From contig NZ_LT827010.1 in the NCBI RefSeq assembly GCF_900119315.1, forward strand, positions 408,001 through 472,000: a DNA stretch of 64,000 nt, given 5' to 3'. The translations under genes and the position numbers were made by a program. The notes under the pieces were generated by a model. That model was not told the origin of the DNA. It ran no database searches and saw only the letters and a program-made list of their open reading frames with translations. Shown here one piece after another: positions 59,260-64,000 of this stretch (position 1 is the stretch's first letter; every line of letters starts with the position of its first letter). The stretch is from Actinoplanes sp. SE50/110. GTDB lineage: Bacteria; Actinomycetota; Actinomycetes; Mycobacteriales; Micromonosporaceae.

Positions 59260-60419
59260 TGCTGGGGGAACCGGAGTGGGACGTCGCGGTCATCGGGGCG
59301 GGCCCCGCCGGGCTGGCGGCCGCGCATGCCGCCGCGTCGCGAGGTGCACGGGTGGCGGTGCTGGAACGCGCCGAGCATCCGCGGTACAAGACCTGCGGCG
59401 GCGGCCTGCTCGGCAGTTCGCTGCGGCTGAGCGCGGCACGCCTGGCCTCGGTGCCGGTCCGGGACACGATCTCCAGCATCACGTTCACGCTGGCCGGGCG
59501 CCGTGAGTTCACCCGCGTCTCGGCCGAGCCGCTGATCTCCCTGGTCCGCCGCGACGAGTTCGACCAGGCGTGGTGTCGGGCCGCCGAGCAGGCCGGCGCA
59601 GAAATCTTTCCCCACACGATCGTCCGTACGCTGGATCAGCACGACGACGGCGTCATCGTGACCCTGGCCGGCGGCGAAACGCTCACCGCGCGGGTGGCCG
59701 TGGGGGCGGACGGTTCGGCCGGGATCACCGGCCGGCACGTCGGCGTGCTGCTGGAGCAGCAGGACCTCGGTCTCGAGGTGGAACTCGCGGCCACGCCGCA
59801 GGATCAGGAGCGCTGGCGCGGCCGGGTGCTGCTCGACTGGGGTCCGCTGCCCGGGTCGTACGGCTGGGTCTTCCCGAAGGGCGACGAGCTCACCGTCGGT
59901 GTGATCATGGAGAAGGGCCGCGGCGCGGACACCAAGCGCTACCTGCGGGAGTTCGTCGAGCAGGTCGGCCTGTCGGGTCGCCCGGTGCTGCGCGACTCCG
60001 GGCATCTGACCCGCTGCCGGGCGGTGAGCTCGCCGGTGCGCCGCGGGCGGGTGCTGGTCGCCGGGGACGCCGCCGGGCTGCTCGAACCGTGGACCCGGGA
60101 GGGGATCAGCTACGCCATCCGGTCCGGGATCTGGGCCGGCGAGATCGCCGCCGGAAGTCGCGATCTCGCCGCGTACGACCGGATCATCGCCGCCGAGCTC
60201 CAGCCGGAGATCGTGGCCGGGCGTCGCCTGCTCGGCGTCTTCAGCCGGCACCCGTCGATCGTGCACACGGCGATGTCCACCGGCCTCGGCTGGCGCGCCT
60301 TCAGCGGTTTCTGCCGCGGCGACTTCTCGATGGCCGGCGCCCTCGGCCGCCCCACCGTGAAGACCGCCCTGCGCCTGCTCGGCAGCCGCCCACCCCGGCC
60401 GCAGCCGGTCGGTGGATAG
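59259..60419 (+). CDS. FAD-dependent oxidoreductase, geranylgeranyl-reductase family
   Basis: This 386-residue flavoprotein has the N-terminal Rossmann motif V-I-G-A-G-P-A-G-L-A-A-A, then E-R-A-E-H-P-R-Y-K-T-C-G-G-G-L-L, characteristic of the geranylgeranyl reductase group. The second FAD motif is V-L-V-A-G-D-A-A-G-L-L-E-P. Members reduce isoprenoid double bonds or hydroxylate aromatics. GTG 59259 is at +1 of a likely leaderless message. It is head-to-head with the MFS exporter, consistent with making or modifying an exported lipid or small molecule (inference). Confidence 0.88.
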   Translation: MLGEPEWDVAVIGAGPAGLAAAHAAASRGARVAVLERAEHPRYKTCGGGLLGSSLRLSAARLASVPVRDTISSITFTLAGRREFTRVSAEPLISLVRRDEFDQAWCRAAEQAGAEIFPHTIVRTLDQHDDGVIVTLAGGETLTARVAVGADGSAGITGRHVGVLLEQQDLGLEVELAATPQDQERWRGRVLLDWGPLPGSYGWVFPKGDELTVGVIMEKGRGADTKRYLREFVEQVGLSGRPVLRDSGHLTRCRAVSSPVRRGRVLVAGDAAGLLEPWTREGISYAIRSGIWAGEIAAGSRDLAAYDRIIAAELQPEIVAGRRLLGVFSRHPSIVHTAMSTGLGWRAFSGFCRGDFSMAGALGRPTVKTALRLLGSRPPRPQPVGG

Positions 60420-60420
60420 T

Positions 60421-60939
60421 TCAGGAACGGACCTGCCAGGGCCCCCACTGGACGGCGGCGGCGAACCCGTCGCGGCGGGCCTCGCGGGCGCCGGCGGCGG
60501 AGAGCGGGCCCTCGCGGTCGGCCTTGACGCCGGCGCCGATCAGGCGGGCCTCGAACCAGGAGCCGCTCAGCCCGCGGCGGACCCGCTCCCAGAGGCCGCC
60601 CTCGACCAGCGCGGCGGCGTGGCGACGCAGCTGGTCGGTGAGCGGCCCGGGCCGGTCGGCGCAGGTGTCACAGTCGCAGATCGGTAGCGACTCCCGCCAC
60701 CACCGGCCGAAGCGCAGGTGCAGGCCGGCGCCGGTGAACTGGATGGCCAGCGGCGCGGCGGACGGGGTGCGGGGGATGAGCCGGACGGTCCGCGCGAGCG
60801 CCTCGTCGAGCCCGAGCGGCTCCTTCGTCTCCCGGCGCTCCACCTGATAGCGCTCGGTGAGCTCGTCCAGCAGGGTCTCGGCCGCCTCGTGGAGATCGGT
60901 GAAGCGGTCCGGATCGGTGGCGCGCTGGTTGCCCTCCAC
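60421..60939 (-). CDS. DUF6226-like conserved hypothetical protein
   Basis: This 172-residue soluble protein has a C-D-C-D-T-C motif in the second half (ESLPICDCDTCADRPG), a possible metal or redox site, preceded by LHLRFGRWWRE. The N-terminal half is helical. It resembles DUF6226 from memory. CATACT lies 6 nt before GTG 60939 (leaderless). It is convergent with the FAD reductase, with the two stop codons adjacent. Function unknown. Confidence 0.7.
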   Translation of the reverse strand: MEGNQRATDPDRFTDLHEAAETLLDELTERYQVERRETKEPLGLDEALARTVRLIPRTPSAAPLAIQFTGAGLHLRFGRWWRESLPICDCDTCADRPGPLTDQLRRHAAALVEGGLWERVRRGLSGSWFEARLIGAGVKADREGPLSAAGAREARRDGFAAAVQWGPWQVRS

Positions 60940-60995
60940 CAGTGCAGTATGCCGCGCTCGGCCCGCGGCTCCCAGCAACTCCGGTGGGCGGGGTT

Positions 60996-61196
60996 TCACG
61001 CTCTGCCGAATTCGTCGTCCTTGACTCCGGCGAGGAAGGCGTCCCAGGCCTGCCGGTCGAAGGCCAGTGGTGCGCCGCCGGGATCCTTCGAGTCCCGGAT
61101 GAGGACCAGCTCGCCCACTCTCGCGACCTCGACGCACGATCCGTGGGCGCAGCGTTTGCTCCGCCGCCAGCGCGGCTCCCTGGTCGTTTTGATCAT
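60996..61196 (-). CDS. DUF397 protein (first)
   Basis: This 66-residue protein has the DUF397 hallmarks W-R-R-S-K-R-C, C-V-E-V-A, I-R-D-S-K and the C-terminal F-x-x-W-x-A-F-L. These small proteins partner DUF5753-type XRE regulators in actinomycete development. GGAGGTG is upstream of ATG 61196. A second DUF397 gene and the regulator lie next in line, same strand. Confidence 0.9.
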   Translation of the reverse strand: MIKTTREPRWRRSKRCAHGSCVEVARVGELVLIRDSKDPGGAPLAFDRQAWDAFLAGVKDDEFGRA

Positions 61197-61399
61197 TTCT
61201 GTGCACCTCCGTGGTGGTTCGAATCCCACGGTAAGTGATGGCGGCGGAGATGGACGGTCACCGACATGAGTGAAAACACAAAGACGCCGCTTATCTCACG
61301 AATTGTGAGTTATGCGGCGCTGGTAACGGCGGAAATATGTTTTTTGCGAGTATTTTGGGGCGGCCCGCCCCGATGCCGGAGCGGGCCGCTCGCAAGCCT

Positions 61400-61594
61400 T
61401 CAGAAATGGAACTCGCCCGCGTTGACGCCCTCGACGAACGCGTCCCATTCGGCCTTCGTGAAGGTCAGGGCGGCGGCGTCGGGATTCTTCGAATCGCGGA
61501 TCATGTAGTTGTCGTCGACCTTGGCGACCTCGACGCAGGTCGACGTGCCGCAGCGGCTGCTCTTACGCCATGCGGGCGCGTTCATGTTTTCCAT
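61400..61594 (-). CDS. DUF397 protein (second)
   Basis: This 64-residue paralogue of the preceding DUF397 has W-R-K-S-S-R-C-G-T-S-T-C-V-E-V-A, I-R-D-S-K-N-P and EWDAFVEGV. ATG 61594 has GGAGAG at 8 nt; ATG 61585 is possible. It lies directly downstream of the DUF5753 gene. The 200-bp gap to the first DUF397 is unusually A/T-rich and may hold a separate promoter. Confidence 0.88.
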   Translation of the reverse strand: MENMNAPAWRKSSRCGTSTCVEVAKVDDNYMIRDSKNPDAAALTFTKAEWDAFVEGVNAGEFHF

Positions 61595-61658
61595 CTCGGG
61601 AACTCTCCAACAGGAATTCGTCCCGCGCCCGATGCCGGACGCGGCCATCGGGTTGTGG

Positions 61659-62570
61659 TTATGTGTGCGCCCGGGCGCCGCGGTTGTGGTCGCGATTTTC
61701 CAGGGCAGTTATCTGTTGCCGGATGAAGGTGATCGTGTCGTCTTCGTCAGCGGCCTCGTGCCACACCTTGTCGAAGCGTGCGCGATGTTTCGCGGTGGCC
61801 TCGCGATCCTCGATCATCTCGTCACCGAGACCGGTTTCCCGGTACAGCACCTCCCCCTCGCCGAAGGCGAGAAGGTCGAAACTGGCGTTGTTGGTGACCG
61901 CGGCGTCCAGCCGGAACGGCACCATCCGCATCCGGATCGCGCCGTTGGTGGCGAGACCGGCCAGCTCACCGAGTTGCTCGGCGAAGACGACCGGGCCGCC
62001 GATGGTGCGCCGCAGCACCGACTCGTCCACCATCACCAGGATCTCCAGCTGCCCGGACGCCGCCCGGGGAAGCAGTGAGTCCCGCCGCAGCCGGCGCGCC
62101 TCGATGCGGCGGCCGATCTGCTCGGCGCTCAACTCGTCCTCGAAGCGGGTCATCAGGGCGCTGGCGTAACCGGGCGTCTGCAGATGCCCGGGCACGTAAT
62201 AGATGGAGTACGAACGGATCTCGGTGGACTCGTTCTCGTACTCCACGAGCTTGCGGGTCGCGTCGGTGAGGCCGTCCCGGAAATCGGGGGTCTGATACCA
62301 CGCCGCGCGCTGCTTGGCTCGCGCGATCCGGGTGTCCGCGAGCAACGCGGTCACCTCGGCCCGATCCCGGATGCCGAGCAGGCTCAGCAGCGGGCGGAGA
62401 TCGTTCGGGGAGATCGAGACGTCACCGTTCTCGATCCGGATTACCTTACTGAGTGACCACTCCATCGCCTCAGCCACATGCAACTGGGTGAGGTCGGCTC
62501 GCTCCCGCGCTTCGCGGATGGCGAGCCGTACGCGCCGGCGCGCGACAGTGGGTGAGTCACCCTCAGCCAT
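61659..62570 (-). CDS. XRE-family regulator with DUF5753 domain
   Basis: The 303-residue regulator has an N-terminal helix-turn-helix (about residues 15-70: LTQLHVAEAMEWSLSKVIRIENG), then a DUF5753 sensor domain starting around AAWYQTPDFRD, with Y-Y-V-P-G-H-L-Q-T-P-G-Y-A and F-D-L-L-A-F-G-E-G-E. Such proteins, with DUF397 partners, regulate differentiation and antibiotic production. GAAGGT precedes the ATG. An inverted repeat at 62642-62675 is a likely autoregulatory site. The ligand is unknown. Confidence 0.92.
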   Translation of the reverse strand: MAEGDSPTVARRRVRLAIREARERADLTQLHVAEAMEWSLSKVIRIENGDVSISPNDLRPLLSLLGIRDRAEVTALLADTRIARAKQRAAWYQTPDFRDGLTDATRKLVEYENESTEIRSYSIYYVPGHLQTPGYASALMTRFEDELSAEQIGRRIEARRLRRDSLLPRAASGQLEILVMVDESVLRRTIGGPVVFAEQLGELAGLATNGAIRMRMVPFRLDAAVTNNASFDLLAFGEGEVLYRETGLGDEMIEDREATAKHRARFDKVWHEAADEDDTITFIRQQITALENRDHNRGARAHT

Positions 62571-62641
62571 GAGACCTTCATCGTTGAAGTAGTCGAACTG
62601 AGCCTGTTTGGTGCCCTGGCGTCTGCCCTCGCCAAGTTGCT

Positions 62642-62697
62642 ACCTCGCTGACTGATTAGTGGCAATCAGCGAGGTCGCGGACATCCTAGTACTGTCC
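62642..62697. promoter_or_regulatory. Two inverted repeats upstream of the DUF5753 regulator
   Basis: ACCTCGCTGA (62642-62651) and TCAGCGAGGT (62666-62675) form a perfect 10-bp dyad with CTGATT and AATCAG nested inside. A second dyad GGACA/TGTCC spans 62679-62697. Both could be operators of the neighbouring regulator. The rest of 62571-62766 shows no gene. Confidence 0.5.
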
Positions 62698-62766
62698 TAT
62701 CAGAACGAGACGTGCCAGGTGGGGTTTTGGTTCAGATCGCCGGGTCACCCGTTAGGAAAAAGCTGG

Positions 62767-63204
62767 TCAGGCGGCAGCCAGGCCGTAGCCCCAGGGGGTG
62801 CGGCGACCATCTTCCATGGCTCGGCGCAGGGCCCGGCCGACCTGATTGAACACCCGCACGTCGCCGGAGGAGTAAAGGACCACGGCGCTGCCGTGATACT
62901 GCGCGTGGAGCTCCCATCGGCGACGCTCCCGCCAGGAGAAGGCGAGGACCGGGCCGATGATCGCGAGGAAGCCGATTACGTAGAGTGTCGGGTCGGCGAG
63001 CAGGGTCCACCCGGCGGCGACGGCCAGCAGGGCGCCGGCGGCGAGATGCGGAGCGTACGGACGGGTGCGCGCGGGCGACTGGACCAACCCGACATGCCGC
63101 AGATCCGCAATGGCGAAGATCAATGACTCCGGCGCGGTGTGCCAGGTGAAGAGAGCGTCGGTGACTTCGGCGTCCGACCCACTGTAGTAGGTGCGTGTGC
63201 TCAT
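62767..63204 (-). CDS. DUF6232-like membrane protein
   Basis: This 145-residue protein starts YYSGSDAEVTD, a DUF6232-type opening strand, then has two hydrophobic helices (about 54-68 and 72-90). The C-terminus folds outward again as SAVVLYSSGDVRVFNQVGRALRRAME. AAGGAG precedes ATG 63204. It is upstream of the DUF5753 gene in the same direction but separated by 196 bp with dyads, so cotranscription is not certain. Function unknown. Confidence 0.72.
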   Translation of the reverse strand: MSTRTYYSGSDAEVTDALFTWHTAPESLIFAIADLRHVGLVQSPARTRPYAPHLAAGALLAVAAGWTLLADPTLYVIGFLAIIGPVLAFSWRERRRWELHAQYHGSAVVLYSSGDVRVFNQVGRALRRAMEDGRRTPWGYGLAAA

Positions 63205-63531
63205 GGCGCACTCCTTCTCGCGGAACCTTGCGAGGTGGAGAAGGCCGGGGCCACGATGGGCTTTCAGGGACCAGACCCGCCTCGCCTGTGCAGCAATCGG
63301 AACGGTCGCGATGGGAACGTCGCGCAAGTACGAAGCGAGGGAGAGGTGGACAACGGCACCCGTTTGCCGCCGGGTGCCGTTGTTGTGTCTCTCCCTCTGA
63401 CTCCGCCCTTGTTGCTCTACGCTCAGTGAAGCACGCCACGTATCGCACCGCCACCGGTCAGAATGCCATGTTGCAGATTACGGAGAACCCCGCGACGGAC
63501 CCGGCGTGTGGTTTCCGGCACGCGTGACGGC
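63205..63531. other. Gene-free gap with long imperfect hairpin
   Basis: No gene is supportable. The region is dominated by the hairpin at 63337-63397. To its right, 63398-63531 contains nothing recognisable before the DUF2231 promoter. Confidence 0.4.
63337..63397. ncRNA. Long hairpin, possible small RNA or attenuator
   Basis: The inner arms ACAACGGCACCCG (63350-63362) and CGGGTGCCGTTGT (63371-63383) are a perfect 13-bp stem with an 8-nt loop. An outer 9-bp stem GAGGGAGAG (63337-63345) with CTCTCCCTC (63389-63397) extends it past a small internal loop. No reading frame or upstream plus-strand gene needs a terminator here. ncRNA is a guess from structure. Confidence 0.35.
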
Positions 63532-63556
63532 GTTTCATCGCTCCCACCACCGGGTA
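63532..63556 (+). promoter_or_regulatory. Stress-sigma-type promoter (SigB/SigF consensus)
   Basis: GTTT (63532-63535) and GGGTA (63552-63556) are separated by 16 nt, matching the GTTT-N14-16-GGGTA consensus of actinobacterial SigB/SigF-type factors (memory). The start point would be near 63563, about 54 nt before the DUF2231 start. Confidence 0.55.
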
Positions 63557-63616
63557 GGCCAACCGAGGATGCCGCGACGAGCCTGTATTTGCGCAGGTAA
63601 AGGAGGGCGAAACCGG

Positions 63617-64000
63617 ATGGAGAGCCGATTGAGGATCGCCGGGCAGGCGGTACAGCCCGTCCTGGTGATGTTCCCACTGGGCCTGTTCGCCATGGCCGTT
63701 TTGTTCGATCTCGCCGATTTGCTCGGGGGGCCTAACATCCTTGGCGCACTGGCGTACTGGAACGTCGCCGCCGGACTGGTCGTCGGCGTACTGGCCGCGC
63801 TGGCCGGGGCGATCGACGTGATGTTCCTGCGCCGCCCGCAGGCGCGCCGGCTGGGCGCGCTGCGCACCCTGATCAACATCGGGGTGCTGGTGGTCTTCGC
63901 GGTCGTGCTGATGGTCCGCGTCCGCGCTCCGGAGCGGGTGGCCGGCGGCGGACTGTTCATGATCGAGCTGCTCGCGCTCGGGCTGGCCGGTTTCGGCGCC
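63617..64000 (+). CDS. DUF2231-like membrane protein, cut by right edge
   Basis: 128 codons are visible, with no stop before the window ends. The sequence starts RIAGQAVQPVLVMFPLGLFAMAVLFD, the usual DUF2231 opening (conserved H/Q-P-x-x-V-x-x-P). It contains four hydrophobic segments with an R-R-P-Q-A-R-R loop between the second and third. AAGGAGGG is 9 nt upstream of ATG 63617. The stress-type promoter fits reports of DUF2231 genes in sigma-B regulons (memory). Function unknown. Confidence 0.75.
   Translation, partial: MESRLRIAGQAVQPVLVMFPLGLFAMAVLFDLADLLGGPNILGALAYWNVAAGLVVGVLAALAGAIDVMFLRRPQARRLGALRTLINIGVLVVFAVVLMVRVRAPERVAGGGLFMIELLALGLAGFGA

Overview
The window is about 72% G+C, with strongly G/C-ending codons, many GTG starts and many leaderless genes. 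Gene content and order (a type VII secretion fragment, a Tad pilus operon beside a HAD phosphatase and Ssd, bldG, K+-independent hppA, topA, an MFS-thymidylate kinase fusion, holB, ricT) point to a filamentous actinobacterium of the Micromonosporaceae. Actinoplanes is my best guess, made from memory of synteny and not from a search.

Left part (1-16600): a truncated eccE reads off the left edge and is divergent from two WXG100 genes and a giant Pro/Gly-rich SseB-domain protein. Then come an alpha/beta hydrolase lacking its nucleophile, a small lipoprotein, an M6 immune-inhibitor-A protease, acsA, a degenerate Fic-like protein, a PH-like membrane protein, about 1 kb without convincing genes, a HAD phosphatase and a STAS protein.

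Centre (16800-41200): a tightly overlapping Tad operon (ssd, tadA, tadB, an unnamed linker ORF, tadC, flp, tadE, TadE-like) runs into a convergent MrfA-type helicase. The order resembles Rv3660c-Rv3649 of M. tuberculosis (from memory). Next are bldG and a partner kinase-like anti-sigma factor, a minisatellite, the proton pyrophosphatase, a lipoprotein, topA, an oxidase/TetR/PLP-enzyme trio, the MFS-Tmk fusion, a GH10 xylanase with palindromic operator-like sites, and holB.

Accessory part (41400-49000): between holB and ricT lies a cassette of a YbaB-like protein, ESX-type helical proteins, a flavin-type oxidase, a 25-bp tandem repeat array with a perfect palindrome, and an LPXTG wall protein. 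Beyond ricT is another WXG-like gene pair. A metallophosphoesterase and tRNA-Thr(CGT) follow.

Right part (51000-64000): a subtilisin-like protease with a Trp-rich repeat tail is divergent from a 1482-residue secreted polymorphic toxin (signal peptide, ALF-type repeats, long Ala-rich helical filament, Hint domain, uncharacterised C-terminal tip). The toxin is translationally coupled to a candidate immunity gene. This is the most promising system in the window. Downstream are a head-to-head MFS/FAD-reductase pair with facing leaderless promoters, a DUF5753 regulator with two DUF397 partners, a DUF6232-like protein, and a DUF2231-like gene cut by the right edge behind a stress-sigma-type promoter.

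Two patterns cross the window. Thirteen genes have a TAnnnT-like -10 element placed exactly 6-7 nt before the start codon, which indicates leaderless mRNAs. The 12-mer AGTTATCCACAG (a DnaA-box match) precedes three plus-strand loci for secretion or pili.
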